64,000 bases of DNA from Nonomuraea angiospora (GTDB taxonomy: Bacteria; Actinomycetota; Actinomycetes; Streptosporangiales; Streptosporangiaceae): positions 3,844,001-3,908,000 of the forward strand of contig NZ_JADBEK010000001.1 of assembly GCF_014873145.1 (NCBI RefSeq), given 5' to 3'. The position numbers and the translations under genes are program-made. Under the pieces are notes generated by a model, which worked only from the letters and a program-made list of their open reading frames with translations, was not told the origin of the DNA and made no database searches. Positions 9,496-17,547 of this stretch are shown here, piece after piece; the first letter of the stretch is position 1; each line of letters starts with the position of its first letter.

Positions 9496-10593
9496 ATGAC
9501 CATGGCGCCGACCACCGGCCTGACGGACCTCGTACGCGAGAGCCTCGGCGACCCCCTCGCCGAGATCGCCGACCAGCACGTCGACCTCCTCGACTCCGGC
9601 CCGGGGGCGTTGTCGACGACCTCGCTCCACCGCGTGCGCGGCACCACGACCGGCGGCATGAGCTGGTCGTTCTTCGTCAAGGCGATCCACGAGATCAGGC
9701 ACTCGCCCGGGTACGCGGACATCCCCGAACCGCTGCGCGCCACCGCGCTCGCGCACTTCCCCTGGCGGGCCGACGCGGACATCTACCTGGCCCGCCCCCG
9801 GCTCCCCGGCGGGCTGCGCCTGCCCCGGATGTACCGGCTGGACGACCTGGGCGACGACCGGCTCGTCATGTGGCTGGAGGACGTGCGGGTCGCGCCCGCC
9901 GCCTGGGACCTGGACCGCTACCGCGCCGCCGCCCGCCGGCTCGGCGACCTGGCCGCCGCACAGCCCGTCGCGGGCCGTACGTCCGCGCCGCGCGAGCCGC
10001 TCAACCGCGGCCTGCGCTACTACTGCGGGGGCCCGCTCGCCAACCTGTTCCTGCCCACCCTGCGCGACCCGGCGACGTGGCGGCACCCGCTGATCGCCGC
10101 GAACGCCGACCCCCTGCTGCAGGCCGACCTGCTGGCCCTCGCCGACCACATCGACCCGCTGCTGGACGCCCTGGACCGCCTCCCCCACACCCTCGTCCAC
10201 GGCGACGCGAGCCCCTCGAACCTGCTGATCCCGGCCGACGGCTCGGCGGAGTTCGTGGCCATCGACTGGAGCTGGCCGTACCCGGCGGCCGTCGGCTTCG
10301 ACCTCGGCCAGCTCCTCGTCGGCCGCGCCCACACCGGCGAACTCGACCCCGCAGACCTGCCCGCCGTCCACGAGACGATCGAGGCCGCGTACACCGCCGC
10401 GGTGGCCGGCCTCGCCGACCCCGCCGAGGTCTCCTTCGGCTACGCCGCCACCCTCGTGCTGCGCAGCGCCTGGACCGCGATCCCCTTTGAACGCCTGGGC
10501 CAGGCGCCCACCCCCGAGCTGCACGACCTGTTCCGCAAGCGGGCCCGGCTCGCGCGGTTCGTCGTCGACCTGGGCCGCTCCCTGCTCCCTTAG
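9496..10593 (+). CDS. Aminoglycoside phosphotransferase (APH)-family kinase
   Basis: The 365-residue protein has the APH/choline-kinase signature. The Brenner-type catalytic loop HGDASPSN lies at about 235-242, and the metal-binding IDW at about 257 is followed by the usual GFDLGQLL. It transfers phosphate from ATP to a small hydroxylated substrate. Many members are not resistance enzymes, so the substrate is unknown. The start is an ATG behind a weak GGGG; ATG at 9502 is equally possible. It diverges from the LuxR-type regulator with about 70 bases between them, which suggests that regulator controls it. Confidence 0.85.
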   Translation: MTMAPTTGLTDLVRESLGDPLAEIADQHVDLLDSGPGALSTTSLHRVRGTTTGGMSWSFFVKAIHEIRHSPGYADIPEPLRATALAHFPWRADADIYLARPRLPGGLRLPRMYRLDDLGDDRLVMWLEDVRVAPAAWDLDRYRAAARRLGDLAAAQPVAGRTSAPREPLNRGLRYYCGGPLANLFLPTLRDPATWRHPLIAANADPLLQADLLALADHIDPLLDALDRLPHTLVHGDASPSNLLIPADGSAEFVAIDWSWPYPAAVGFDLGQLLVGRAHTGELDPADLPAVHETIEAAYTAAVAGLADPAEVSFGYAATLVLRSAWTAIPFERLGQAPTPELHDLFRKRARLARFVVDLGRSLLP

Positions 10594-10610
10594 ACGCGCC
10601 GCCGCTGTCG

Positions 10611-10988
10611 TCACGGCGAAAGGATCGCGCTCGCGCCGCGCAGCAGCTCCTCACGGAGCTCGTCGTCCGGGACGTCCGGGAGGTGGCTGATCGGGTCGGT
10701 GGCGGCGGCGAACGCCTGGGCGGCCCGTACGCGGCCGCGCCAGTCCGGATCGGGGCCGGCCAGCAGCTCGACGGCCCGGCTGGTGACGCCCGCCACGCGC
10801 GACATGACCTCCGTGGTCTCGTCGCCGTGGACGGAAGCGTCGCGGAGCAGCAGCACCATGGTCTCGCGGTGGCCGAGCATGACGTCGACGCAGCCGCCGA
10901 GCACGCGTTGCCGGACCTCGGCGAGGGTGGGCGCGGCGGCGGCGTCCTGGATCGCGGCGTCGAGCCGGTCGATCGGTGGCCGCACCAC
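10611..10988 (-). pseudogene. TetR-family regulator remnant: C-terminal ligand domain only
   Basis: The 125-codon frame reads like the C-terminal half of a TetR regulator: helical, LAEVRQRVLGGCVDVMLGHRETMVLLLRDASV, ending in GASAILSP. The N-terminal HTH is missing. Upstream there is no coding remnant, just a short sequence containing GACCGTCCGGTC, a half-site arrangement typical of TetR operators. A deletion between promoter and ligand domain explains this. The neighbouring hydrolase is also decayed. A short expressed protein is possible but unlikely to bind DNA. Confidence 0.6.
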
Positions 10989-10998
10989 CCCGATTGCC

Positions 10999-11030
10999 GA
11001 CCGTCCGGTCGGTAGGCTAGCGTCCCGGCC
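10999..11030. promoter_or_regulatory. TetR-type operator-like dyads left upstream of decayed tetR
   Basis: The sequence between the TetR remnant and the hydrolase remnant contains GACCGTCCGGTC followed by CCGGCCGGTAGG-like sequence. Such ACCGxCCGGT dyads are the usual self-operators of divergent TetR genes. The site probably outlived the gene it controlled. Confidence 0.35.
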
Positions 11031-11044
11031 GGTAGGTCGGCTCC

Positions 11045-11451
11045 GTGTCCTGGCGGCGCGACACCATCGCCCCCACCTGTAAGACGTTCGCCACGGGCGC
11101 GGCGCTCGTGCTGGCCGGACGCGGCGAGGTGGACCTGGAGGCCCCGTGGCCCTACTGGCCCGAGTTCGGCAAGGACGAGATCACCGTACGGACGCTGCTA
11201 CCGCGCCGGCCTGCCCACTCTGGACACCCACCCCATCACCTGGGAGGACCTGCGCGACCGACCCCCATCACCGACGCCCTCGCGGCCGCCGCCCCCGAAT
11301 CCCGCAGCCCGACGGGATCGACCAGACCCTGCGGGTGCACACCGCCTTCGGCTACGTCGCCAACCGCGGCTCAGAGCTGCTGGAAGGCGGCGACTTCCGC
11401 GTCCGCTCCCTGATCGAGGCGCTGTACTCCGCCCTGGACGACGTTCGATGA
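11045..11451 (+). pseudogene. Decayed beta-lactamase-family serine hydrolase
   Basis: Fragments of one protein are spread over three frames. The first (from 11045) reads TCKTFATGAALVLAGRGEVDL ... YWPEFGKDEITVRTLL. A second frame continues RAGLPTLDTHPITWEDL. The first frame returns for PITDALAA, and a third frame gives the C-terminus FGYVANRG ... LIEALYSAL to the TGA at 11451. This matches the class C beta-lactamase/esterase family (SxxK hydrolases), but with at least two frameshifts, large internal deletions and no intact SxxK. It diverges from the TetR remnant, the usual regulator-hydrolase layout, so the pair decayed together. Confidence 0.6.
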
Positions 11452-11458
11452 CCGAGCC

Positions 11459-11485
11459 GGGCGGCCGGCCGGAACCCGGCCGCCC
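11459..11485. terminator. GC hairpin between hydrolase remnant and lsr2
   Basis: GGGCGGCCGG and CCGGCCGCCC form a 10-bp stem with a 7-base loop, between the convergent ends of the decayed hydrolase and lsr2. There is no T tract, as is common in actinomycete terminators. Confidence 0.6.
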
Positions 11486-11529
11486 CTGCTCATTTCCTGA
11501 AAAGACCTACCGGAAGCCGGATCGCTCCC

Positions 11530-11871
11530 TCAGTGGGCCGCCTCGTACTGCTCCACGACAGTGGCGGCGATGCGGCCACGCTCGCTCACCGGCAGCCCCT
11601 GAGCCTTCGCCCACCGCCTGATCTCAGTGGACTTCTCACGGGTGACGGCCCGCGAAGTGCCGGCGCCACCGCGCCTGCCGCGAACACCTCGCTCGGCGCG
11701 GACCGCGCGAGCCTTGGTGATAAAGGGAGCGAGAGCCTTCTCCAGCTTCTCCCGGTTAGAGCCCGACAGGTCGATCTCGTAGCTGGTGCCGTCGAGAGCG
11801 AACCTTGTGGTCCCCTCGGCGTCACTGCCGTCGATGTCATCGACAAAGGACTCAACAATGCGTTTCGCCAT
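11530..11871 (-). CDS. lsr2: Lsr2-family nucleoid-bridging protein
   Basis: The 113-residue protein matches Lsr2. It has an N-terminal dimerisation sheet (FALDGTSYEIDLS) followed by helical EKLEKALAPFITKARAV. A basic Gly/Arg-rich linker leads to a C-terminal DNA-binding domain (IRRWAKAQGLPVSERGRI) with the AT-hook-like RGR. Lsr2 binds AT-rich DNA and silences acquired genes in actinomycetes. Streptomycetes and relatives often carry a second copy near foreign DNA; whether this is the main copy cannot be told. The start ATG follows a modest GGAGCA-like site. It lies beside a block of decayed genes and a long gene-free stretch. Confidence 0.95.
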   Translation of the reverse strand: MAKRIVESFVDDIDGSDAEGTTRFALDGTSYEIDLSGSNREKLEKALAPFITKARAVRAERGVRGRRGGAGTSRAVTREKSTEIRRWAKAQGLPVSERGRIAATVVEQYEAAH

Positions 11872-12500
11872 GATGCTGCTCCGATTACGTTATGGTTGCA
11901 GGTACTGTAGCCCCCTTCAGCAGATCACGCACCTCCTTGCGGCGCCGTGCTGACACAATCGAAGTTCACGATCGGATCTCGCTCTACAACGCCTTTCGCT
12001 GTTGTGACGCGGTTTTCGCGCTTCTCGTGCCCGGCATTCACCGGCGCCGCCCCGGCGCACGGCCGGGCACGGAACACATCAGGGCCCGACCTGCGCGAGG
12101 CTCGCCCAAAGACCTGCACGAGATCCCTTCTGCCCTTCTCACCAGTGATAAGCCATCCACAACCGGCGACCTCCCCGGCGTCGCGGGCCTACGGCCGCCA
12201 TCCCGCCTCCTCCCGCGCACAGCGCGCTCCCGCGAGCGCGAGACGCCCTTGCCCCGGACCGCCCGTACCCGCGCCGATCCCGCGCCCCGGCTCCGCTGTC
12301 AGCAACCTAGTCGCAAGTACGTCCGTCCCGCGGTCAATAGCTATGAATCCGCTATGTTGAAGTTCGATTCAAAGGTTTGCCGGGCCATATCAGGTATTGG
12401 CCAAGAACCGCAACTCGATCCTGGCGCATCGCACCGACGTTTACCAGATTCGCATCCGCCGGCTCAGCCGGATCCGCCCTTTACAAAGTAGATTTCCAGT
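11872..12500. other. Gene-free stretch between lsr2 and the slipin gene
   Basis: I find no supportable gene here. Open frames lack ribosome sites and plausible amino-acid composition. The part from about 12310 to 12420 is clearly more AT-rich than its surroundings. The lsr2 promoter must lie near 11880-11920, where the sequence is also less GC-rich. The stretch could be an Lsr2 target or the trace of a deleted gene. Confidence 0.5.
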
Positions 12501-12536
12501 CGTTTCGGGCGGCGCGCCCGAAAGCCGCCCGAAACG
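12501..12536 (+). terminator. Nested alternative hairpins upstream of the slipin gene
   Basis: CGTTTCGGGCGGC (12501-12513) pairs perfectly with GCCGCCCGAAACG (12524-12536), a 13-bp stem. The same left arm can instead pair TTTCGGGC (12503-12510) with GCCCGAAA (12516-12523), an 8-bp stem with a 5-base loop. The two structures exclude each other. It could be a plain terminator or an attenuator for the gene at 12653. Confidence 0.55.
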
Positions 12537-12652
12537 ATCATGGTTGACGGCAGCGTGGCCGTTGAGCGGGAAGCGGTGGAACCTGCGCCGGGAGCCCGGT
12601 ACGGTCTTCCGCTCTGACGGGCCTACTCTCGAAGTATGGGAGGGAGGCCATT

Positions 12653-13543
12653 ATGGTTACCGAGATCATCCTGGGTTTCCTCGCGGCCATCGCCATATTG
12701 ACCGGGTTCGGGGGCGTCAGGATCGTCAATCAGGTCGAGCGCGGCATCGTGTTCCGCTTCGGCCGGGCGCAGAAGGAGATCCGCCGGCCGGGCGTCACCT
12801 TTCTCATCCCGGTGGTGGACCGGCTGAAGAAGGTCAACGTCCAGATTGTCACGATGCCCGTGCCCACGCAGGAGGGCATCACCCGCGACAACGTGTCGGT
12901 CCAGGTCGACGCCGTCGCCTACTTCCGCGTCCAGGACCCGCTGCGGGCGGCCGTCGAGGTGCAGAACTACCTGTTCGCGGTGGAGCAGGTGGCCCAGACG
13001 TCGTTGCGCTCCATCATCGGCAAGAGCGAGCTGGACGATCTGCTCTCCAACCGCGAGGAGCTGAACAAGGGTCTCGCACTCATGATCGACAGCCCGGCGC
13101 TCGGCTGGGGCATCCACATCGACCGCGTGGAGATCAAGGACGTGCAGCTGCCCGAGTCCATGAAGCGCTCCGTGGCCCGCCAGGCCGAGGCCGAGCGGGA
13201 GCGCCGCGCCCGCGTGATCACCGCGGACGGGGAGTTCCAGGCCGCCCAGAAGCTCGCCGACGCCTCCGCGATCATGGCTCAGACGCCGAGCGCCCTGCAG
13301 CTGCGGCTCCTGCAGACGGTCGTCGAGGTGGCGGCCGAGAAGACGTCCACGCTGGTGATGCCGCTGCCGGTGGAGGTGCTGCGCTTCTTCGACCGGGGCA
13401 CGCAGGGTTCCGCGGCGCGGGAGGGGTCGAAGGAGCCGGTCGCGGCAGAGAAGAGCGTGCCGCCTGCGCAGCTGCCGCCGCCGTCCGACGAGCTCACCAA
13501 GATCCTCGGCCTGCACGAGACGGCGAACCGCCCCGATTCCTGA
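12653..13543 (+). CDS. Slipin / stomatin-like SPFH (band 7) membrane protein
   Basis: The 296-residue protein starts with a hydrophobic membrane helix (about 3-22). A full SPFH domain follows: VNQVERGIVFRFGR, GVTFLIPVVDRL, and the slipin hallmark TRDNVSVQVDAVAYFRV. A helical coiled-coil region (SVARQAEAERERRARVITADGEFQAAQKLADAS) drives oligomerisation. Slipins organise membrane microdomains, often with an NfeD-type partner; none is adjacent. The ATG at 12653 is preceded by GGGAGGGAGG, a strong ribosome site. The C-terminal 50 residues are Pro/Ala-rich and probably disordered. Confidence 0.93.
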   Translation: MVTEIILGFLAAIAILTGFGGVRIVNQVERGIVFRFGRAQKEIRRPGVTFLIPVVDRLKKVNVQIVTMPVPTQEGITRDNVSVQVDAVAYFRVQDPLRAAVEVQNYLFAVEQVAQTSLRSIIGKSELDDLLSNREELNKGLALMIDSPALGWGIHIDRVEIKDVQLPESMKRSVARQAEAERERRARVITADGEFQAAQKLADASAIMAQTPSALQLRLLQTVVEVAAEKTSTLVMPLPVEVLRFFDRGTQGSAAREGSKEPVAAEKSVPPAQLPPPSDELTKILGLHETANRPDS

Positions 13544-13688
13544 CCTCCGACCGCCGTCATACCGCCGCCGCGTTGCCACCGTCACCGCCACCAGCACCAG
13601 CCGGCACCACGCGTATCGGGGGCGTAGGGCGAGCCCTCGCAGCCGCTGCCGGTCGTGTCCGGGGCGAGTCGAAGCCTCGGGGAGAAGC

Positions 13689-14273
13689 TCAGGCGGCTCG
13701 GACGGCGAGGCCCGGGTAGTCGAGGACGAGGCCGGACCCGTCGTAGACCAGGCGGCAGGCGACGTCGAAGACCGGCGCCGCGTAGTCGTAGCGCTGCCGC
13801 CCCTCCTCGTCGGGCAGCCGGGCATAGCGCTGCTCGAGCCGCTCGACGGCCAGATCGGCGGCCCGGACGAAGGCCGCCGGAGCCGGTGAGGCGGCGCCGA
13901 CGCCGAGGCGCATCCGGTGCACGGGGAACGCGTTGGTCAGGGCCGACGACTCGAGGTCGACGTCGAGGCAGCCGTCCAGCCAGGACGCCGACGCGCCGTC
14001 CACGCGCCAGCGGCCCGCGCCGTCGGTCTCCAGGAGGATCTGGCGCCCGCCCTCGGCGGAGCGGCTCGCGAGCCGGGCCGAGCGGGTGGCCCAGCTCGCG
14101 TCGAGCTCGATGACGTAGTCGACGACCCAGGTGCGCCCCTCCTCGACCGCGGTCGTGCACCCCTCGGCCCGGTGCCCGTCCGGCAGCGGCCGGAAGTGGA
14201 CCACCTCGAAGCCGGTGCGGGCGTCGAGGTGCCGCCAGGCCGCGGCGCCGGGCGGTGGCGCGAAGGTCGTCAT
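13689..14273 (-). CDS. Putative glycolipid-binding family protein
   Basis: The 194-residue cytosolic protein matches the glycolipid-binding family (PF06475-type), a barrel first seen in uncharacterised actinobacterial and pseudomonad proteins. Typical pieces are an early W-(R/x)-L-D-A, a VDYVIELDASWATRSARL stretch, DGCLDVDLESSALTNAFPVHRM and the C-terminal RYDYAAP-x-F-x-CRLVYDGSGLVLDYPGLA. The biochemical role is unproven. It appears to be monocistronic; the ribosome site is weak, with CCGG before the ATG. Confidence 0.8.
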   Translation of the reverse strand: MTTFAPPPGAAAWRHLDARTGFEVVHFRPLPDGHRAEGCTTAVEEGRTWVVDYVIELDASWATRSARLASRSAEGGRQILLETDGAGRWRVDGASASWLDGCLDVDLESSALTNAFPVHRMRLGVGAASPAPAAFVRAADLAVERLEQRYARLPDEEGRQRYDYAAPVFDVACRLVYDGSGLVLDYPGLAVRAA

Positions 14274-14312
14274 GGCCGGATCATGTCATCGCCCACCGAC
14301 AAAAAAAGCTCG

Positions 14313-15086
14313 TCAGCCGGTGGACAGGCGGCGCAGGGTCTGCTCGGCCGCGCGGGTCATCTCGGCGGGCACGCCGAGGACGTCCAGGTAGGCGCCGGTG
14401 TCACGCATCTCCATGGCCCGCCGTACGGCATGCGTACGGGTGCCCGTCAGGAACCGGTCGATGACGGCCTGCCCGTCACCCGCGAGCTGCTTGGCGATCT
14501 CGCCCCTGATCCAGTCCTCATCCCCGGCCGCCCGCCCCGCCGCGACGGCCTCGCAGACCACGGAGGCCAGCCCCTTCATGAACACGCTGCGCAGCAGCTT
14601 GCGGGCCATGGCCGCACCCGGAGGCCCGTCGAGGACCTCCACGGAGACCTCGCGCGGGCCGCCGAGCGGGCGGACGAGCCGGGCGAGCGCCTCCGCCCCC
14701 GGCCCGCTGGCCAGCAGCGGCACCAGGTGCCCGTGCAACGGCACCGGGCCCAGGATCGCCACGTCGGCGAAGCCGGCGCGCTCGCCGACCATCCGGCCGA
14801 GCCGCTCCATGACCTCCGGGGAGGCCGAGGTGAAGTCGGCGTAGCAGGCGCCGGGCGCCAGGTGGGGCAGGCACTGCTCGGCCACGGCGGGAGCCGCGGC
14901 GGCCCCGGTCAGGACGAGCACGTACGCGGCCTGTTCGACGGCCTCCCGCAGGGTCGCCGTCCTGGTGACGCCTTCGGGGGTGGGGGTGTCGCCGGGGTCG
15001 TACCCGAGCACTTCGTGCCCGGCGGCGGCGAGCGCGGCGGCATAGACGCCGCCCGCCTCGCCCAGTCCGATGACGGCGCAACGCAT
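14313..15086 (-). CDS. NAD(P)-dependent dehydrogenase of the 6PGDH/3-HIBADH type with DUF1932-like C-terminus
   Basis: This 257-residue enzyme has an N-terminal Rossmann fold with GLGEAG at 7-12 and a helical C-terminal half resembling DUF1932. It should oxidise or reduce a short hydroxy acid with NAD(P). It is the last gene of the tctBAC-rraA-iclR operon, 37 bases after the IclR stop, so its substrate is probably a catabolic intermediate of the transported carboxylate. I chose the ATG with GAAGAGA 7 bases upstream over a TTG two codons earlier. Confidence 0.8.
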   Translation of the reverse strand: MRCAVIGLGEAGGVYAAALAAAGHEVLGYDPGDTPTPEGVTRTATLREAVEQAAYVLVLTGAAAAPAVAEQCLPHLAPGACYADFTSASPEVMERLGRMVGERAGFADVAILGPVPLHGHLVPLLASGPGAEALARLVRPLGGPREVSVEVLDGPPGAAMARKLLRSVFMKGLASVVCEAVAAGRAAGDEDWIRGEIAKQLAGDGQAVIDRFLTGTRTHAVRRAMEMRDTGAYLDVLGVPAEMTRAAEQTLRRLSTG

Positions 15087-15123
15087 GATCAATCTCTTCA
15101 GTCCTCTTGTGTCTGAACCATGG

Positions 15124-15885
15124 CTAAAGGTCGCTCGCCCGGCCGAGTGCCGCGGCGGCGCGGCGCAGCTCGGGCACCCAGCCGAGCATCTCGCTCTCGG
15201 GGTGGCGCTCGGCGGGGCCGGAGATGCCCACCGACGCCATGGGGTGGCCGTCCGGGGCCGGCACGGGGGCGCTGATGCCCGAGCTGCCGAGCACGCGTTC
15301 GTTCATGGAGAAGTGGTAGCCGCGTTCCCTGATCTGCTGCAGCTCGGCCCGCAGGTCCGCCTCGCTGACCGGCTTGCCGCCGGCGGTGCCCAGGTCGCGG
15401 ACCTCGGCCATCAGGGCGTCGAGCTCGTCGTCCGGCATGGCGGCCGCGAGCACCTTGCCCGCGCCCAGGTGCAGCGGCAGCCGGCGGCCGATGGGGAGCT
15501 GGTAGCGCAGCGGGTCGGCGCCGTCGACGCGGGCGATGACGATGCGCTCCAGGCCCGACCTGATGTGCAGCGTCGTGGTCAGGCCGGTGGTGGCGGCCAG
15601 CTCCTGGAGCACGGGAGTGGCCGCGCGGCTGAGGCCGTCGGTGACGAGGAAGCCGTGGGCGATGGACAGGGCGGCCGGGCCGAGGTGGTAGGCCTGCTGC
15701 CCGGCGACCACGAACCCGCGCCGCTGCAGCACCCCGAGCAGGCGCAGCGTCGTGGCCGGGGACAGCCCGGCCCGCCGCGCGACCTCCGACAGCCGCAGCG
15801 GCTTGTCGCTGCGCTCCAGCACCTCGATCACGTCGAACGCGCGCTCGACCGAGCGCATGGACGGCTGCGGCTGTCCGGCGGTCAT
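15124..15885 (-). CDS. IclR-family transcriptional regulator
   Basis: The 253-residue protein has an N-terminal winged helix (SVERAFDVIEVLE...LRLSEVARRAGLSPATTLRLLGVLQRRGFV) and a GAF-like IclR effector domain with HLGAGKVLAAAMP and the GISAPV...ASVGISGPAER core. IclR proteins sense small acids or aromatics and regulate their own catabolic operon. It is co-oriented inside the transporter operon. A perfect dyad before tctB (19627-19645) is its likely operator. The start is the ATG behind AAAGGG; a longer in-frame extension to 15936 lacks a ribosome site. Confidence 0.92.
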   Translation of the reverse strand: MTAGQPQPSMRSVERAFDVIEVLERSDKPLRLSEVARRAGLSPATTLRLLGVLQRRGFVVAGQQAYHLGPAALSIAHGFLVTDGLSRAATPVLQELAATTGLTTTLHIRSGLERIVIARVDGADPLRYQLPIGRRLPLHLGAGKVLAAAMPDDELDALMAEVRDLGTAGGKPVSEADLRAELQQIRERGYHFSMNERVLGSSGISAPVPAPDGHPMASVGISGPAERHPESEMLGWVPELRRAAAALGRASDL

Positions 15886-15922
15886 CGGCGGAACCCTTTC
15901 TCGCACGCGGATGAACCTGTCG

Positions 15923-16513
15923 TCACGCGGATTCAAGGATGGCAGCCCGTTTGCCCTCCTCGGTCACGAAGACGGCCTCGGCGGCCCGCGCGACCCGCTC
16001 GGCCTCGGCGAGCGGGACGACGACCACGCCGTCGGCGTCGCCGAGGATCAGGTCGCCCGGCGCGACGGCGACGCCGCCGACCGCGACGGTGCGGCCGAGG
16101 TGGCCGGGCCCGTTCTTGTACGGCCCCGCGGGCGTCACCGCGCGGGCGAAGACGGGCATGCCCATCTCCCCGAGCCCGTCGGCGTCCCTGACGGCCCCGT
16201 CGATGACGAACCCGGCCACGCCCTTGTTCTTGGCGCGCTGCCCGATCAGCTCGCCGATCAGCGCCCGGGACTCGTCGCCGCCGCCGTTGACCACGATGAC
16301 GTCGCCGGGTTCGACGACGTCGAGCGCCTGGTGGATGAGCGCGTTGTCACCCGACCGGGTCCAGATGGTGAAGGCGCGCCCGGCCACGCGGGCGCCCGGC
16401 CAGATGGGGCGGATCCGGGAGTCGAGGACGCCGAGGCGGTCCATGGCGTCGCCGATGTTGGCGGTGGGCAGGGCGGCCAGCCGGGCCAGCGCGTCCTGGG
16501 AGGTCTCGCTCAT
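15923..16513 (-). CDS. RraA-family aldolase (HMG/CHA aldolase-like)
   Basis: The 196-residue protein belongs to the RraA/dimethylmenaquinone-methyltransferase fold family, whose real catabolic members are metal-dependent 4-hydroxy-4-methyl-2-oxoglutarate or 4-carboxy-4-hydroxy-2-oxoadipate aldolases. The active-site pattern is present: GELIGQRAKNKGVAGFVIDGAVRD, with the Arg and metal-binding Asp of DGxxRD. A tricarboxylate transporter and a dehydrogenase in the same operon fit an aldolase splitting a tricarboxylate-like acid to pyruvate and an oxo acid. The exact substrate is inference. It starts 12 bases after the tctC stop. Confidence 0.85.
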   Translation of the reverse strand: MSETSQDALARLAALPTANIGDAMDRLGVLDSRIRPIWPGARVAGRAFTIWTRSGDNALIHQALDVVEPGDVIVVNGGGDESRALIGELIGQRAKNKGVAGFVIDGAVRDADGLGEMGMPVFARAVTPAGPYKNGPGHLGRTVAVGGVAVAPGDLILGDADGVVVVPLAEAERVARAAEAVFVTEEGKRAAILESA

Positions 16514-16525
16514 TGAGGGCGCCTT

Positions 16526-17518
16526 TCAGCTCTTGGTGTTGCGGACGAGGGGGAGGGCCTGCTTGACCGTGGTCTCCTGGTCGGCCCAGTACGTGCTGTA
16601 GTCCTGGCCGGACTTGTAGGCGGTGGCCAGGCCGAGGTCCTTCATCTTGGCGACGACCGCCGGGTCCTCGATCGCCTTCTTCAGGGCCCCTTCGAGCTTG
16701 ACGCGGACCGCGTCGGGCAGCCCGGCGGGCGCCGAGTAGCCGCGGGCGGTCGCCGCCTCGACCTGGTAGCCCTGCTCGGCGAAGGTCGGCGCGTCGGGCA
16801 GGAACGGGCTCCGCTCGGCCGACATGACGCCGAGCACCTGGATCTTGCCCTGGGCGACGAGGTCCTTGACGTCGCTGACGTTGCCGACGTACACCTCGAC
16901 GTGCTTGCCGAGGAAGGCGGCGACGGCCGACGCCGCGCCCTCCGAGAAGTGCACGGTGGCGAACTCGGCCCCGGTCTTCTGCTGGATGTCGGCCAGGGCG
17001 AAGTGCTCGCCGGTCTGCACCCCGGTCGTGGTCGCGGTGACGCTCTTCGGCTTGGCCTTGACGGCCTCGATCAGGGCTTTCAGATCCTTGTACGGGCTGC
17101 CGGGCGCGACCCCGACCAGCATCGGGTCGAGCACCTGCATGCCCAGCGGCAGGAAGCTCTGCCGGGTGTAGGTGGCGCCCCGGCTCGGGTCGAGGGGCGA
17201 GACGACGACGGACGGCGAGCCGGTGGCGCCGATGGTGTAGCCGTCGGGCTTGGCCTTGGTGAGCGCGGTGTAGCCGATCTGGCCTCCGGCGCCCGGCTTG
17301 TTGAGGACTTCGACGTTCGTACCCAGCTCCTTCTCCAGGACGGGTGCGACCACGCGGGCCGCCGCGTCGACGGCCGCCCCGGGCGCGAACGAGACGATCA
17401 GCGTGACCGGCTTCCCCTTGCGCGGCCAGGCGTCCGCGCCGCCGCCGGGCTGCTGGGCGCCGCACGCGGCGAGCGCCGTCGCCACGGCCACGGCCGTAGC
17501 TGCGATCTTGACTTTCAC
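16526..17518 (-). CDS. tctC: Tripartite tricarboxylate transporter solute-binding lipoprotein
   Basis: The 330-residue protein begins at a GTG (VKVKIAATAV...) behind a good AGGAG. It carries a lipoprotein signal ending in LAAC at about residue 20. It matches the TctC/Bug family: WPxKGKPVTLIVSFAPGAAVDAAARV near the start, NKPGAGGQIGY, and ATARGYSAPAGLP late. It captures the carboxylate outside the membrane and delivers it to TctAB. Three transporter genes are adjacent (29 bases from tctA). Confidence 0.92.
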   Translation of the reverse strand: MKVKIAATAVAVATALAACGAQQPGGGADAWPRKGKPVTLIVSFAPGAAVDAAARVVAPVLEKELGTNVEVLNKPGAGGQIGYTALTKAKPDGYTIGATGSPSVVVSPLDPSRGATYTRQSFLPLGMQVLDPMLVGVAPGSPYKDLKALIEAVKAKPKSVTATTTGVQTGEHFALADIQQKTGAEFATVHFSEGAASAVAAFLGKHVEVYVGNVSDVKDLVAQGKIQVLGVMSAERSPFLPDAPTFAEQGYQVEAATARGYSAPAGLPDAVRVKLEGALKKAIEDPAVVAKMKDLGLATAYKSGQDYSTYWADQETTVKQALPLVRNTKS

Positions 17519-17547
17519 GATGGCTCCTCTTTCGGGGGGTGGTGGCC

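Noticed and set aside
11872..12500. Possible gene in the lsr2-slipin gap
   Set aside because: The frames there have no ribosome sites and implausible composition; no homology pattern was recognised.
12397..13719. 440-codon plus-strand frame over the slipin gene
   Set aside because: It is a frame shadow. The SPFH signatures lie in the other frame, and this one is Arg/Gly-rich.
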